A DNA stretch of 64,000 nt from Atlantibacter sp. RC6 (GCF_014193285.1 NZ_JACHZE010000001.1:372001-436000), one strand, 5' to 3'; shown: positions 13,044 through 23,049, counted from the first letter of the stretch. The notes: generated from the sequence alone by a model not told the origin. Numbers and translations: made by a program.

Positions 13044-14165
13044 TTAATAGCGGCTTAATAGTTCTCTTAACGCTGGCCCGAATAATTCGCCGCGCCAGCC
13101 GCTAATTAATTCTGGCAGCGTCGTGTTCGGTTTAAGCTGCCAGTGCCAGTTGAGTAACTGATTAATCTGGCGGCGCGAAGCCAGTAATTCCGCGCTCACG
13201 CCCTTCGCTTCGCTGGTGGCCTGAACCAGCGCCTTGATCTCTTTAAACACTTTACGATAACCGGGCATATCAACCAGATTGGCAATCGGCTCCGGGAGTT
13301 CGGACTCCGGCAACGCCTGCGCCTGCGCCACTAAGGCCAGCAAGGTTTTGCCGTGAAAACGAATTTCACTGCCCGACAGCCCCAGGCTGTCTAACTCGCC
13401 CAGCGAGCCCGGCATATAGCGCGCCACCTGCCAGAGATGCTCTTCGCGCACCACAAAGTTCAGCGCCAGATCGCGTTCGCGCGCCTTTTTCAGCCGCCAT
13501 GCCGCCAGCAGTTTTAAACATGCCAGCTGGCGAGTACGCAGTTGCCAGGCGTTGCCGATATCGCGCCAGACTTCATCAGGGTTAGCCTGTTCGCTACGGC
13601 GCGTCATCATCAGGCGACACTCGTCCAGCGCCGCTTCCAGCCAGCCGGACTCCCGGGTTTTTTCCACCAGTTGGATGGCGATAGGCAGCAGATACCAGAC
13701 GTCCGCCGCCGCGTAGTCGCACTGACGCTCCGTCAGGGGACGCGCCAGCCAGTCGGTGCGCGATTCGCTTTTATCCAGCGCAATGCCGGTAAAACTCTCC
13801 ACCAGCGCCGCAAACCCGCATGACAGCGCGTGACCGGAGAAGGACGCCAGAATTTGGGTGTCGATAAACGGCTCCGGCATCATGCCGAACGCGTTCTGGA
13901 ACACTTCCAGATCTTCGCTACCGGCATGCAGGAATTTGGTCACGTTAACGTCCTGCAGCAGCGCTTTAAAGGGTGCCCACTCGGTGATGGTCAGCGGGTC
14001 GATCAGCGAAACCTGCTCGCCGTCGTAGAGCTGGATAAGCCCCAGTTGAGGATAATAGGTGCGGGTGCGGACGAATTCGGTGTCCAGCGCCAGCGCCGGG
14101 TGACGACGCGCCGCTTCACAGCAGGCGGCCAGCGCGTCGTTGGTGGTGATCATCTGATAATTCAA
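13044..14165 (-). CDS. rnd: Ribonuclease D
   Basis: 373 aa. DEDDy 3'-5' exonuclease domain: ALDTEFVR, LHAGSEDLEVF and YAAADVWYLLP carry the acidic residues and the Tyr. Two HRDC-like helical domains follow, the first near VVREEHLWQVARYMPGS. Trims tRNA 3' ends. The start is TTG at 14165, the codon also used in E. coli rnd, where the poor codon limits expression; no better ATG lies upstream. It is convergent with minE, an adjacency not found in E. coli K-12. Confidence 0.95.
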   Translation of the reverse strand: MNYQMITTNDALAACCEAARRHPALALDTEFVRTRTYYPQLGLIQLYDGEQVSLIDPLTITEWAPFKALLQDVNVTKFLHAGSEDLEVFQNAFGMMPEPFIDTQILASFSGHALSCGFAALVESFTGIALDKSESRTDWLARPLTERQCDYAAADVWYLLPIAIQLVEKTRESGWLEAALDECRLMMTRRSEQANPDEVWRDIGNAWQLRTRQLACLKLLAAWRLKKARERDLALNFVVREEHLWQVARYMPGSLGELDSLGLSGSEIRFHGKTLLALVAQAQALPESELPEPIANLVDMPGYRKVFKEIKALVQATSEAKGVSAELLASRRQINQLLNWHWQLKPNTTLPELISGWRGELFGPALRELLSRY

Positions 14166-14189
14166 ATTACTTTCTCTTTGGTTTGCGCC

Positions 14190-14216
14190 AAAAAAAACGC
14201 CGGTTAACCGGCGTTT
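14190..14216 (-). terminator. Terminator of fadD
   Basis: On the minus strand the palindrome AACGCCGGTTAACCGGCGTT (14196-14215) is followed by a run of eight T. It lies between the fadD stop and the rnd start. Confidence 0.88.
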
Positions 14217-14233
14217 GGCGACTGTCTCGGAGC

Positions 14234-15919
14234 TCAGGCGTTATTGTTGCCTGGCTTGCGTGCTTCGTCACGCAGTTCTCGTCGTAAAATCTTTCCAACG
14301 TTGGATTTCGGGAGCTCGTCGCGGAATTCTACCAGCTTCGGCACCTTGTAACCGGTCAAATGACGGCGGCAGAAGGTGATCAGCGACTCTTCGGTCAGCG
14401 CCGGATCTTTCTTCACCACGAAGATTTTCACGGTTTCGCCGCTGGCGCCGGACGGGACGCCCACCGCCGCCACTTCGCTGACGCCGTTATGTTGCATCAC
14501 CACGTCTTCGATTTCATTAGGATAAACGTTAAATCCGGACACCAGGATCATGTCTTTTTTGCGATCCACAATGCGCAGGAAGCCTTCGTCGTCCATCACG
14601 GCGATATCACCGGTCGCCAGCCAGCCGTCTTTGATGATTTCGTCAGTGGCGTCCGGGCGCTGCCAGTAGCCTAACATCACCTGCGGCCCGCGAATGCACA
14701 GCTCGCCCGGCTCGCCGTGCGGCACTTCATTGCCCTCGTCGTCAATGAGCTTCGCTTCCGTAGACGGCACCGGCAGGCCGATGCTGCCGCTGTGGTAGTC
14801 GATATCATGCGGGTTAACGCTCACCAGCGGCGAACACTCGGTCAGGCCATAGCCCTCAAGCAAAAATTGCCCGGTGAGTTTTTCCCAGCGCTCCGCCACC
14901 GCCTGCTGAACCGGCATACCGCCGCCCGCAGAGAGGTGCAGCGTGGAAAAATCGAGCTGGTGGAATTCTTTGTTGTTCAGCAGCGCGTTAAACAGCGTGT
15001 TTACGCCGGTCATGGCGGTGAACGGGTACTTCGCCATCTCTTTCACCAGACCCGGAATATCGCGCGGGTTGGTGATCAGCAGATTCTGGCCGCCGAGTTC
15101 GATAAACAGCAGGCAGTTCATGGTGAGCGCGAAGATGTGGTACAGCGGTAAGGGCGTGACCACAAACTCTTTGCCCTGGAACAGCAGCGGCCCGTAGGTG
15201 GCTTTCACCTGCTCCAGGTTAGCGAGCATATTGCGGTGGGTCAGCATCGCGCCCTTGGCGACGCCGGTGGTGCCGCCGGTGTATTGCAGGAAGGCAAGAT
15301 CGTTGCCGGTCACTTCCGGCTTGATGTACTGCATCCGGTAGCCGTTATGCAGCGCGCTACGGAATGAAATGGCGTCCGGCAGATGGTATTTCGGCACCAG
15401 CCGCTTGATGTATTTAACCACAAAGTTGACCACCGTGCCTTTGGCGGTGGAGAGCTGGTCGCCCATGCGGGTCAGGATCACGTGCTTAACCTGGGTGCGG
15501 TCAACGACTTTTTCCAGGGTATGGGCGAAGTTGGAAACGATCACGATGGCGCTGGCGCCGCTGTCATTTAGCTGATGCTCGAGCTCGCGCGGGGTGTACA
15601 GCGGGTTAACGTTCACCACGATCATCCCGGCGCGCAAAATCCCGAACAGCGCCACCGGATATTGCAGCAGGTTAGGCATCATCAGCGCCACGCGATCGCC
15701 CTTTTGCAGCCCCAGCCCTTCCTGGAGATAAGCGGCGAAAGCGCGGCTACGCTCTTCCAGCTTACGGAAGGTCATCACCTCGCCCATATTGATAAAGGCG
15801 GGCTGGTCGGCGTAACGCGTCACGGCCTGCTCAAAAAGTTCTACCAGGGATTGATAACGATCGGGGTCGATTTCAGCCGGAACATCGGCCGGATAACGGT
15901 TAAGCCAAACCTTCTTCAA
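14234..15919 (-). CDS. fadD: Long-chain fatty acyl-CoA synthetase
   Basis: 561 aa if started at TTG 15919, exactly the E. coli FadD length and the codon E. coli uses; AGAGGTGA lies just upstream. An in-frame ATG at 15952 would add 11 residues. ANL-family motifs: P-loop [30 protein letters not shown], the FACS signature around [20 protein letters not shown], and the C-terminal lysine GKILRR. Activates imported fatty acids to acyl-CoA at the inner membrane for beta-oxidation. A FadR operator lies upstream. Confidence 0.97.
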   Translation of the reverse strand: MKKVWLNRYPADVPAEIDPDRYQSLVELFEQAVTRYADQPAFINMGEVMTFRKLEERSRAFAAYLQEGLGLQKGDRVALMMPNLLQYPVALFGILRAGMIVVNVNPLYTPRELEHQLNDSGASAIVIVSNFAHTLEKVVDRTQVKHVILTRMGDQLSTAKGTVVNFVVKYIKRLVPKYHLPDAISFRSALHNGYRMQYIKPEVTGNDLAFLQYTGGTTGVAKGAMLTHRNMLANLEQVKATYGPLLFQGKEFVVTPLPLYHIFALTMNCLLFIELGGQNLLITNPRDIPGLVKEMAKYPFTAMTGVNTLFNALLNNKEFHQLDFSTLHLSAGGGMPVQQAVAERWEKLTGQFLLEGYGLTECSPLVSVNPHDIDYHSGSIGLPVPSTEAKLIDDEGNEVPHGEPGELCIRGPQVMLGYWQRPDATDEIIKDGWLATGDIAVMDDEGFLRIVDRKKDMILVSGFNVYPNEIEDVVMQHNGVSEVAAVGVPSGASGETVKIFVVKKDPALTEESLITFCRRHLTGYKVPKLVEFRDELPKSNVGKILRRELRDEARKPGNNNA

Positions 15920-15992
15920 TGCATCACCTCTGAAAGTAGTATTCGTCGTCATCGCAACCCCAATAATAAAAACATGTCGTTAACATAATATT

Positions 15993-16009
15993 AACTCAGC
16001 GTACCAGTT
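15993..16009 (-). promoter_or_regulatory. FadR operator of fadD
   Basis: Minus-strand AACTGGTACGCTGAGTT fits the FadR consensus (ANCTGGTC-N-GACCAGNT in its left half) and resembles the known E. coli fadD operator. It lies about 75 bases before the TTG start. FadR represses until released by long-chain acyl-CoA. Confidence 0.75.
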
Positions 16010-16075
16010 TATTAATTAGGCTGATTTAAGGATGCGAAGCGCGTCACTATTTATTTTTCTTATGTCCTGAAAACG

Positions 16076-16104
16076 AACAGACAGCGGACCTGCCGCTGTC
16101 TGTT
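16076..16104 (-). terminator. Hairpin terminator after yeaY
   Basis: Arms AACAGACAGCGG (16076-16087) and CCGCTGTCTGTT (16093-16104), 5-base loop. On the minus strand it is followed by CGTTTT, a weak T-run. Confidence 0.6.
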
Positions 16105-16123
16105 ATTACCGCAAAACAAAGGG

Positions 16124-16702
16124 TTACTCGGTCACAATGGTCTGAACCTGAGCCGGGCCGGGATTATACCAGCCCCATGGACCATAACCATAGCGCCACG
16201 GGTACGGGCCGAACCAGGGATCGATGGGTTGCGGCGGCATCACCACCTGCTGGGTGATATGCCAGCGCTTATAACCTGTCACGTCCATGGTCATAAACTT
16301 ATACGGCGTTGCGCCGACTTTCCCATCCACCGCGCCGGTAATCGTGCCGAGTACCGTCACCAGTTGACCACGAAAGTCTACCGGATCGAGGAAGCCGTTC
16401 ACGTCGGCATAAATACGCCCACGCGAAGGCTCGCCCAGCACCGGACGTGCGCCGCTGTCGAGCGGCACGGTGGCGATTTCCAGCCGGGTTTTGCCCTGCT
16501 GGTTGAGAATACTCACCACTTTACCGCCGAAACGCGCTTCTTGCCCGACGTACAGGCGCGGCGCGTCCATTACGGCAGCCAGATCCTGCTGGGGCATCTG
16601 GCTGGAGCCTTTGATAGCGTCCGGGATCGAGACGCATCCGGAGAGCACCAGCGCGCCTGCCGCCATCAGCCATATGCGAAACATCGTTTTTTGCATCGCC
16701 AT
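16124..16702 (-). CDS. yeaY: Slp-family outer membrane lipoprotein YeaY
   Basis: 192 aa with a lipoprotein signal ([12 protein letters not shown], Cys22 as lipidation site), then a Slp-family domain with [16 protein letters not shown] and [21 protein letters not shown]. The tail is rich in Pro, Gly, Trp and Tyr ([20 protein letters not shown]). Residue 2 after Cys is Val, so outer-membrane sorting is expected. In E. coli yeaY belongs to the sigma-E regulon; its promoter would lie inside the tsaB 3' end here. Function not established. Confidence 0.93.
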   Translation of the reverse strand: MAMQKTMFRIWLMAAGALVLSGCVSIPDAIKGSSQMPQQDLAAVMDAPRLYVGQEARFGGKVVSILNQQGKTRLEIATVPLDSGARPVLGEPSRGRIYADVNGFLDPVDFRGQLVTVLGTITGAVDGKVGATPYKFMTMDVTGYKRWHITQQVVMPPQPIDPWFGPYPWRYGYGPWGWYNPGPAQVQTIVTE

Positions 16703-16738
16703 TGTTGACTCCTTAACCCGACGCGCCGCGTCAGGCGA

Positions 16739-17434
16739 TTACGCTCTGCCTGGCAGTTTTTTCCAGGCGACTTCATTGCGCAGATAAACCGGTTCGGCCT
16801 GTTCAACCGGCACCGTTTTCTGTTGTTCAAAAGCCTGCGCTGCCAGCGGCAGCATGTCTTCAGCGGCGGGCAGTTGAATACCGCCGTCTACCAGCGTCAC
16901 GCTGCTACCGTTAGCCATCTCGGGCCAGGCCTGCCAGCCGGTACCGACCGTTGCCCATTCTCCGCTTAATTCCATCAACCGCGCGTTAACCACTTCCGGC
17001 TTTAACACGGCTTCTGTGTGTTCGCCATGCCAGACGCCGTGCTCATCACGCTGGTACTCCGCCCAGTAGACTTCGCCCATACGCGCGTCAATGGCGGCCA
17101 GCACGCGGGTCGCGCCGGTTTTGCGGTACGCGCCCTGGGCCATGGTGGCGAGCGTCGACACGCCGATCATCGGCAGTTCCGCGCCCAGCGCCAGGCCCTG
17201 AGCGATGCCGATACCGATGCGCACGCCGGTAAAACTACCGGGGCCGCGGCCAAACGCCAGCGCGTCAATCTCAGACAAGGAAACCGCACACTGGTTCAGA
17301 AGTGACTGAACCAGCGGCAAAATTCGTTGGGTGTGCTCACGTTGGCACAGCTCGAAATGAGCATGAGTGGTGTCGTTATCCTGTAGCGCTACGGAACAGG
17401 CTTCGGTGGCGGTGTCTATGGCCAGAATTCGCAT
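16739..17434 (-). CDS. tsaB: tRNA t6A biosynthesis protein TsaB
   Basis: 231 aa, the E. coli length, starting [17 protein letters not shown] at ATG 17434; an in-frame ATG four codons upstream was not used. ASKHA-fold protein (YeaZ/TsaB), partner of TsaD, TsaE and TsaC in making N6-threonylcarbamoyladenosine at tRNA position 37. The conserved [13 protein letters not shown] and [15 protein letters not shown] are present. It ends 37 bases before yeaY and lies downstream of yoaA, all on the minus strand. Confidence 0.96.
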   Translation of the reverse strand: MRILAIDTATEACSVALQDNDTTHAHFELCQREHTQRILPLVQSLLNQCAVSLSEIDALAFGRGPGSFTGVRIGIGIAQGLALGAELPMIGVSTLATMAQGAYRKTGATRVLAAIDARMGEVYWAEYQRDEHGVWHGEHTEAVLKPEVVNARLMELSGEWATVGTGWQAWPEMANGSSVTLVDGGIQLPAAEDMLPLAAQAFEQQKTVPVEQAEPVYLRNEVAWKKLPGRA

Positions 17435-17503
17435 ATCTTTTCGCACTCTCGCGAGGTGGGGTCATCTAAAAATGGTGCGCATCTTACCATAGTCTGGCAC
17501 AAA

Positions 17504-19414
17504 TTACTCCGTCACGGGGGTGGCGAGAAACGCGGCGGCGCGGGTAATGTCGCGGGTACGCGGCGCAGGCGGCAGGCTCGCCAGGAACACCGCGCCATAA
17601 GGACGCATCACCAGCCGGTTGTCGCAAATCACCAACACGCCACGGTCGTCGACGTCGCGGATCAAACGCCCGACGCCCTGCTTCAGGGTGATGACCGCAT
17701 CCGGCAGTTGCACTTCGTCAAACGGATCGCCGCCGCGCAGGCGGCAATCTTCCATGCGCGCTTTGAGCACCGGATCGTCCGGCGAGGTGAACGGCAATTT
17801 ATCGATGATCACCAGCGACAGCGTATCGCCGCGCACGTCCACGCCTTCCCAGAAACTGCTGGTCGCCACCAGCAGGGCATTGCCTGCGTCGACAAACTGT
17901 TGCAACAGTTGGCCTTTGCTGGTTTCGCCCTGCAATAGCACTGGCAGCGTCAGCATGGCGCGGAACTGCTCCGCCAGATCGCGCATCATGGCATGAGAGG
18001 TACAGAGCATAAAACAGCGCCCGTTGTTGGCCTCGATCATTGGTTTCAGCATTCTGGCCAGATGACGCGCCGCGCCGGGCTGGTTGGCCATTGGCAAGCC
18101 GCGCGGCACGCAAAGCAACGCCTGTTTCTGGTAATCAAATGGGCTGGGCAGCAGCAGGGTTTCCGCTTCGCTGATGCCTAACCGATCGGTGAAATGGTGG
18201 AGATCGTCATTCACCGACAGCGTGGCGGAGGTGAAAACCCAGGTGCCGGATTTTTGCGCCATCACCTCGGTAAACTTATCCGCCACGTTCAGGGGGGTCA
18301 GCGCCAGGGTGAAATGGCGTGAATTGCACTCGTACCAGTAGCTGAAGCCCGGCGTGTTGATCTCTTTAAGCCGCTTCAGACGGGCGCGATACAGGGTGGC
18401 GCGCTCAAACGCCGCATCCAGCAGCGCCGAGCGGCCCAGTGACAGCTTCGCCACGTCGTAGCACAGCTCCAGCGCATCATCGAGCAGCACCAGCGCCCGC
18501 TGGATAGCGGGATCCGCCAGCAATTCGCGCAGATTACCGCGAAAGCCCGGCTCCCCCAGTTGCAGGCGGAAATCCTGCGCGCTCTGGGCCAGCCGGTCGG
18601 CGCATTTTTGCAGTTGCTGGGTATCTTTGACTTCGGTGCGGTAGGCGATGGTGATGTCTTTTGCCAGATCCTGAAGCTGACGGCTGGACAGCGACTGGCC
18701 GAAATACTGGCTGGCGATATCGGGGATCTGGTGCGCTTCATCGAAAATGGTCACGTCCACTTCCGGGATCAGCTCGGCGAACCCACTCTCTTTGACCACC
18801 ATATCCGCCATAAACAGATGATGGTTGACCACCACCACGTCGGCCTCCATGGCGTTTTTACGCGCTTTCACCACGAAGCAATCTTTGTACAGCGGGCAGT
18901 CCGTCCCGAGGCAGTTATCGTTGGTGCTGGTGACCAGCGGCCAAACCGGGGCATCTTCCGCCACGCTGGCGCAGGTGCTGATGTCGCCGTCATAGGTTTG
19001 ATTGGCCCAACTGCGCAGCAGGATCACGTCACTCAGCGTCTGGACCGGCAGATCGCCCCCGGCCAGCGCCTGCTGTTCCAGGCGTTCGAGGCACAAATAG
19101 TTAGAGCGCCCCTTGAGCAGCGCCAGTTTACCTTTATAGTCCAGGGCGCGGGCGACGGTAGGCAGGTCGCGGCTGTAAAGCTGATCCTGAAGGGCCTTGG
19201 ATCCGGTGGAGATAATGACTTTCTTTTCCGAGCGCAGCGCAGGGGCCAGATAGGCGTAGGTTTTCCCTGTGCCGGTTCCGGCTTCGACCACCAGCGGGGT
19301 TTGCGTCTCGATCGCTTTCGCCACGGCCTGCGCCATCAGACGCTGCGGTTCACGCGGTTTAAAGCCTGGTATCGCTTTTGCCAGTTGCCCGTCGGTTGCG
19401 AAATCGTCCGTCAC
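17504..19414 (-). CDS. yoaA: ATP-dependent DNA helicase YoaA (XPD/DinG-like)
   Basis: 636 aa from GTG 19414, the E. coli length; a GTG at 19444 with AGGGGGT upstream would add 10 residues. Superfamily 2 iron-sulphur helicase: Walker A AGTGTGKTYAYL, four-Cys cluster region (CASVAED...CLGTDCPLYKDC), DEAH box IFDEAHQIPD, and the C-terminal motif QGVGRLIRD. In E. coli YoaA works with the HolC (chi) subunit in replication-fork repair. holE (theta) lies elsewhere in this window. Confidence 0.95.
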   Translation of the reverse strand: MTDDFATDGQLAKAIPGFKPREPQRLMAQAVAKAIETQTPLVVEAGTGTGKTYAYLAPALRSEKKVIISTGSKALQDQLYSRDLPTVARALDYKGKLALLKGRSNYLCLERLEQQALAGGDLPVQTLSDVILLRSWANQTYDGDISTCASVAEDAPVWPLVTSTNDNCLGTDCPLYKDCFVVKARKNAMEADVVVVNHHLFMADMVVKESGFAELIPEVDVTIFDEAHQIPDIASQYFGQSLSSRQLQDLAKDITIAYRTEVKDTQQLQKCADRLAQSAQDFRLQLGEPGFRGNLRELLADPAIQRALVLLDDALELCYDVAKLSLGRSALLDAAFERATLYRARLKRLKEINTPGFSYWYECNSRHFTLALTPLNVADKFTEVMAQKSGTWVFTSATLSVNDDLHHFTDRLGISEAETLLLPSPFDYQKQALLCVPRGLPMANQPGAARHLARMLKPMIEANNGRCFMLCTSHAMMRDLAEQFRAMLTLPVLLQGETSKGQLLQQFVDAGNALLVATSSFWEGVDVRGDTLSLVIIDKLPFTSPDDPVLKARMEDCRLRGGDPFDEVQLPDAVITLKQGVGRLIRDVDDRGVLVICDNRLVMRPYGAVFLASLPPAPRTRDITRAAAFLATPVTE

Positions 19415-19568
19415 ATTTTCTTCAGCCACACTGATGTCCGTCACACTACCCCCTGGATAAATTGCCAGTGATTATGTCAGGGGCGCGCGGCTTTCGCCAG
19501 CCAAAGAGATGACGCGACGCTCCCAATATGGCAGTCTGGCACTCTTTGAAAACCATAAGGACATAACG

Positions 19569-19919
19569 ATGACAATCCTTCGCATCAATCCGGAAGCCCG
19601 CTGGTCCGACGCCGTGATTTACAATCAGACCCTCTACTATACCGGCGTGCCGGAAAATACCGATGCCGATGCCGATGCGCGTGCCCAGACCGCCAATATT
19701 CTGGCGCAGATCGATGAAATGCTACAGGCCCAGGGCAGCGACAAAACCCGCATTCTCGACGCGACGATTTTCCTCGCCGATCGCGCCGACTTTGCGCAAA
19801 TGAATCAAGCCTGGGACGCCTGGGTGGCTGCCGGTCATGCGCCGGTGCGCTGCACGGTGGAAGCGAAACTGATGAAGCCGCAATACAAGGTGGAGATTAA
19901 AATTATTGCGGCGGTGTAA
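19569..19919 (+). CDS. yoaB: RidA/YjgF-YER057c-UK114 family protein YoaB
   Basis: 116 aa with the RidA-like fold: INPEARWSDAVIYNQTLYYTG at the start and HAPVRCTVEAKLMKPQYKVEIKI at the end, containing the conserved Arg of the active cleft. RidA proteins deaminate reactive enamine/imine intermediates; the exact substrate of YoaB is unknown. ATG 19569 has AAGGACATAACG upstream. Divergent from yoaA. A T-less hairpin lies at 19932-19953. Confidence 0.94.
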   Translation: MTILRINPEARWSDAVIYNQTLYYTGVPENTDADADARAQTANILAQIDEMLQAQGSDKTRILDATIFLADRADFAQMNQAWDAWVAAGHAPVRCTVEAKLMKPQYKVEIKIIAAV

Positions 19920-19973
19920 TTGCCATGTCTTAGCGAGCGATTATTCGCTCGCTGTGCGCTTTATATAAGACCA

Positions 19974-20046
19974 TTATTTTTCATTAAGCGTCGCCATGAT
20001 TTCCTCCCATCCTGTAGTTGCTTTATCTTTTTCTACCTCTCATTTA
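19974..20046 (-). pseudogene. Possible C-terminal gene remnant
   Basis: The 254-base gap 19920-20173 holds, on the minus strand, an open stretch reading VEKDKATTGWEEIMATLNEK followed by TAA, but a TGA sits in frame just upstream and no start fits. It reads like the tail of a lost gene. It lies directly downstream of the AT-rich DUF1493 pair. Coding character is judged by eye only. Confidence 0.25.
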
Positions 20047-20173
20047 TTGTTGAAGAACTCATTTGGCGAACCCTGGCGTGCTGCGTATGAACATTCCCGG
20101 AAAAATAATAAATCTGCGATTGGTTGTACAAACCATAATTAACGGAGAGCGAAAAGCAGCCCTCCGGCGTGAA

Positions 20174-20467
20174 TCACTCATATAGCCAGCGGCCCGCTCT
20201 GGCGGACTCAATAAGCATATTGATGGTCAGCGGTTTTTCGTCTTTGCGGTGTTTAGCAAAATAAATCTTAAAATTTAAATCTTCAAAATTTAGGCCAAAT
20301 TCATCAAAGATTTCCAGCAACAGATCTGCCGCTTCGATAGGATCCATGTTAAGTGAATGATTCAAAGAAGTTTCGCCGGTCAAGGGCTTAACTTTGAAGG
20401 CAGACCATGTAATGCCATTCCATGGTTTAATAATCTCATAAATCCGTTTTTCGATAGCATCTACCAT
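20174..20467 (-). CDS. DUF1493 family protein
   Basis: 97 aa. The segments TGETSLNHSLNMDPIEAADLLLEIFDEF and LTINMLIESARAGRWLYE match the DUF1493 pattern, which resembles an acyl-carrier-like helical fold; function is not established. It is translationally coupled to the upstream gene (ATGGTAG overlap, 7 bases). Base composition is clearly more AT-rich than in yoaA or pabB, suggesting horizontal acquisition. Such genes commonly occur with a small membrane or hypothetical partner. Confidence 0.8.
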   Translation of the reverse strand: MVDAIEKRIYEIIKPWNGITWSAFKVKPLTGETSLNHSLNMDPIEAADLLLEIFDEFGLNFEDLNFKIYFAKHRKDEKPLTINMLIESARAGRWLYE

Positions 20468-20697
20468 ATTTTGTCATTTCCTCTGGCTATACGGTTGTAA
20501 TCTCTTACAGTGTGATAAGAAATTTGCCAAACATCCGAGGCAAGTATACTCCAGCCAACAACCGGAACAGCTCTACCAGCAAAATATACGTGGTATGTAT
20601 TAATTGACTTAACTTCTGGATAATTAAAAAATTCATTAAAAATATTACCAGAGCAACAGACAAGTATCTTTGTTACCCTTTTCAATGAACTTATCAC
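20461..20697 (-). CDS. Hypothetical protein paired with DUF1493 gene, possibly 5'-truncated
   Basis: 78 aa from GTG 20697, with no good ribosome site (TTAACAGGT only). It begins MISSLKRVTKILVCCSGN and ends SDVWQISYHTVRDYNRIARGNDKIW. The hydrophobic AVPVVGWSILASDVW could be a short membrane segment. In-frame codons continue upstream to a TAA at about 20720, so the true start is unclear and the gene may be a remnant. AT-rich like its partner. Confidence 0.5.
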   Translation of the reverse strand: MISSLKRVTKILVCCSGNIFNEFFNYPEVKSINTYHVYFAGRAVPVVGWSILASDVWQISYHTVRDYNRIARGNDKIW

Positions 20698-20814
20698 ACC
20701 TGTTAAGGTTAAAAGATTTTAATTACTAAATAAGCACTTCTTTTCATGCTTCTTTGCTTATCGCTCTCCCGGCACCATTTGATGGCGCCGGATTTTGCGA
20801 CGATCGACAACATC

Positions 20815-21000
20815 TTATTCTTCGTCGTCTTCATCTTCAAAACGGGCGACGATGCGGTCGCCCTTATGGGACGCGCGAATTTCTTCCGCCACCTGGGCGA
20901 TAGCCTGGCCGCTGCTTAATCCCTGCGCCATCAGTTCCTGAATCCGCTCGACCGCCTGCTGCTGCTGTTCATGGGTGAGTGAAGGTAATCCTGCAAACAT
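20815..21000 (-). CDS. yoaH: UPF0181 protein YoaH
   Basis: 61 aa. A helical N-terminus ([35 protein letters not shown]) and an acidic tail ending FEDEDDEE match YoaH of E. coli, function unknown. Ribosome site AGGAG. Divergent from pabB, with which it shares a promoter region. Confidence 0.93.
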   Translation of the reverse strand: MFAGLPSLTHEQQQQAVERIQELMAQGLSSGQAIAQVAEEIRASHKGDRIVARFEDEDDEE

Positions 21001-21096
21001 GGTTGACTCCTGTTACATTGCTGACGGTTATTATTTCACGTTGCCCGGATTGCGCCAACCACGGCGCACAGGCAACCCGTGTTGATGAGTTTAGCG

Positions 21097-22461
21097 ATGC
21101 AAACAATCCACTCCTCCGGCCTGAAGTCGGTTACGCTGCCCTGGCAATCTGATGCGCTGTTGACCCGTTTTGCCACCCTCCACCATCAGCCCTGGGCGAT
21201 GCTGCTGCATTCCGGTTTTGCCGACCATGCCCATAACCGGTTTGATATTCTGGTGGCCGATCCGAAAATCACGCTGCAAACGGTCGGTTCCTCAACCGAT
21301 ATCGACACCGGCGACCCGATCCAGACCTCAAATGACTGCCCGTTAGCGCTGTTAAAATCTGCGCTGGCGTCGCTGAATATTCATCCTGACACCGCCTCTG
21401 ACCTGCCCTTCCAGGGCGGCGCGTTGGGTTTGTTCGGCTACGACCTTGGGCGACGCTTTGAAAAACTGCCGGTAATAGCCAGCCAGGACATCCACGCGCC
21501 CGATATGGCGGTGGGGATTTACGACTGGGCGCTGGTTGCCGATCACCATCGCCAGACCCTGACGCTGATAAGCTGGGATGACGCCGAGGCGCGCCTCGCC
21601 TGGCTGGAGCAGCAATGTGCGCCAGAGCCCGCGCCGTTTGCGCGCACCTCTGACTGGTCAGCGAATATGAGCCGCGAAGAATACGGCGCTAAATTCCGCC
21701 AGATTCAGGCTTACCTGCAAAGCGGCGACTGCTATCAGGTCAATCTGGCGCAGCGTTTTCAGGCCAGCTATCAGGGGGATGAATGGCAGGCGTTTTTGCA
21801 GCTCAATGCCGCCAATCGCGCGCCGTTCAGCGCCTTCTTACGTTTGCCGGACCAGGCGATACTCAGCTTGTCGCCGGAGCGCTTTATTTTGCTGGAAGGC
21901 GACCAGATCCAGACGCGCCCGATTAAAGGCACCCTGCCGCGCCTGGCTGATCCGCAACAGGATGCGTTACAGGCGCAAAAACTGGCCGCATCGCCCAAAG
22001 ACCGGGCGGAGAATTTAATGATTGTCGATCTGCTGCGTAACGATATCGGACGCGTTGCACTGCCGGGCAGCGTCAGGGTGCCGGAGCTGTTCGTGGTGGA
22101 GCCTTTCCCGGCGGTGCATCATCTGGTGAGCACCATTACCGCCACCCTGCCCGCCACGCTTCACGCCACCGACCTGCTGCGCGCCAGTTTCCCCGGCGGC
22201 TCGATTACCGGCGCACCCAAAGTCCGGGCGATGGAGATTATTGAAGAGCTGGAGCCCCAGCGGCGTAATGCCTGGTGCGGCAGCATCGGTTACATCAGCT
22301 TCTGCGGCAATATGGATACCAGCATTACCATCCGCACCGTGACCGCGCAGCATGGGACGTTGTACTGCTCGGCGGGAGGCGGCATCGTGGCGGACAGTGA
22401 CGAAGCGGCGGAATATCAGGAAACTTTTGATAAAGTTAATCGTATCCTTAATCACCTGTGA
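21097..22461 (+). CDS. pabB: Aminodeoxychorismate synthase component I
   Basis: 454 aa from ATG 21097, one residue off E. coli PabB (453). Upstream in-frame starts at 21079 (GTG) and 21085 (ATG) exist. Chorismate-binding domain: KDRAENLMIVDLLRNDIGRVA, PGGSITGAPKVRAMEIIEELE, and the PIKGTLPR lysine region. With PabA it converts chorismate and glutamine to 4-amino-4-deoxychorismate for folate. nudL follows after 9 bases, forming an operon. Confidence 0.95.
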   Translation: MQTIHSSGLKSVTLPWQSDALLTRFATLHHQPWAMLLHSGFADHAHNRFDILVADPKITLQTVGSSTDIDTGDPIQTSNDCPLALLKSALASLNIHPDTASDLPFQGGALGLFGYDLGRRFEKLPVIASQDIHAPDMAVGIYDWALVADHHRQTLTLISWDDAEARLAWLEQQCAPEPAPFARTSDWSANMSREEYGAKFRQIQAYLQSGDCYQVNLAQRFQASYQGDEWQAFLQLNAANRAPFSAFLRLPDQAILSLSPERFILLEGDQIQTRPIKGTLPRLADPQQDALQAQKLAASPKDRAENLMIVDLLRNDIGRVALPGSVRVPELFVVEPFPAVHHLVSTITATLPATLHATDLLRASFPGGSITGAPKVRAMEIIEELEPQRRNAWCGSIGYISFCGNMDTSITIRTVTAQHGTLYCSAGGGIVADSDEAAEYQETFDKVNRILNHL

Positions 22462-22470
22462 AGGAGCCTC

Positions 22471-23049
22471 ATGAGTAATCCGCCGATGACGCTGGACAGT
22501 TTTTTAGCCCGTTTTCAGTTATTACGCCCGGAGATCAGCCGCCATTCGATTAATCAGCGCCAGGCTGCGGTGCTGGTGCCCATTGTCCGCCGCCCGGTTC
22601 CCGGTTTGCTGCTCACCCAGCGTTCAACGCGGATGCGCAAACACGCCGGACAGGTGGCCTTCCCCGGCGGCGCGCGCGATCCGCAGGACAGTTCTCTGAT
22701 TGCCGCCGCGCTGCGCGAAGCCCAGGAAGAGGTGGCGATCCCGCAGGAATTGGTCGAAGTGATTGGCGTATTGCCCACCGTGGACAGCGTCACCGGTTTT
22801 CAGGTCACGCCGGTGGTGGGCATTATCCCGCCTGACCTGCCTTATCGCGCCAGCGAAGAGGAAGTGTCTGCGGTATTTGAGATGCCGCTGGATGAGGCGC
22901 TGCGCCTTGGTCGCTACCATCCGCTGGATATCCACCGGCGCGGTAACGATCACCGCGTCTGGCTGTCATGGTATGAGCACTACTTTGTCTGGGGCATGAC
23001 GGCGGGCATTATTCGTGAACTGGCTCTGCAAATCGGCATGAAACCTTAA
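22471..23049 (+). CDS. nudL: Nudix hydrolase NudL
   Basis: 192 aa (E. coli YeaB/NudL family). The Nudix box [23 protein letters not shown] and the CoA-pyrophosphatase-type upstream signature [22 protein letters not shown] are present. The family cleaves CoA or related nucleotide diphosphates; the substrate of this member is not proven. Ribosome site AAGGAG; 9 bases after pabB. Confidence 0.93.
   Translation: MSNPPMTLDSFLARFQLLRPEISRHSINQRQAAVLVPIVRRPVPGLLLTQRSTRMRKHAGQVAFPGGARDPQDSSLIAAALREAQEEVAIPQELVEVIGVLPTVDSVTGFQVTPVVGIIPPDLPYRASEEEVSAVFEMPLDEALRLGRYHPLDIHRRGNDHRVWLSWYEHYFVWGMTAGIIRELALQIGMKP

Noticed and set aside
14717-15151. Open frames antisense to fadD
   Set aside because: Shadow of fadD; low-complexity His/Arg/Gln-rich product typical of reverse-frame reading.
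18560-19471. 303-aa open frame antisense to yoaA
   Set aside because: Fully inside a clearly homologous helicase gene on the other strand; long antisense frames are expected in GC-rich codon-biased genes.
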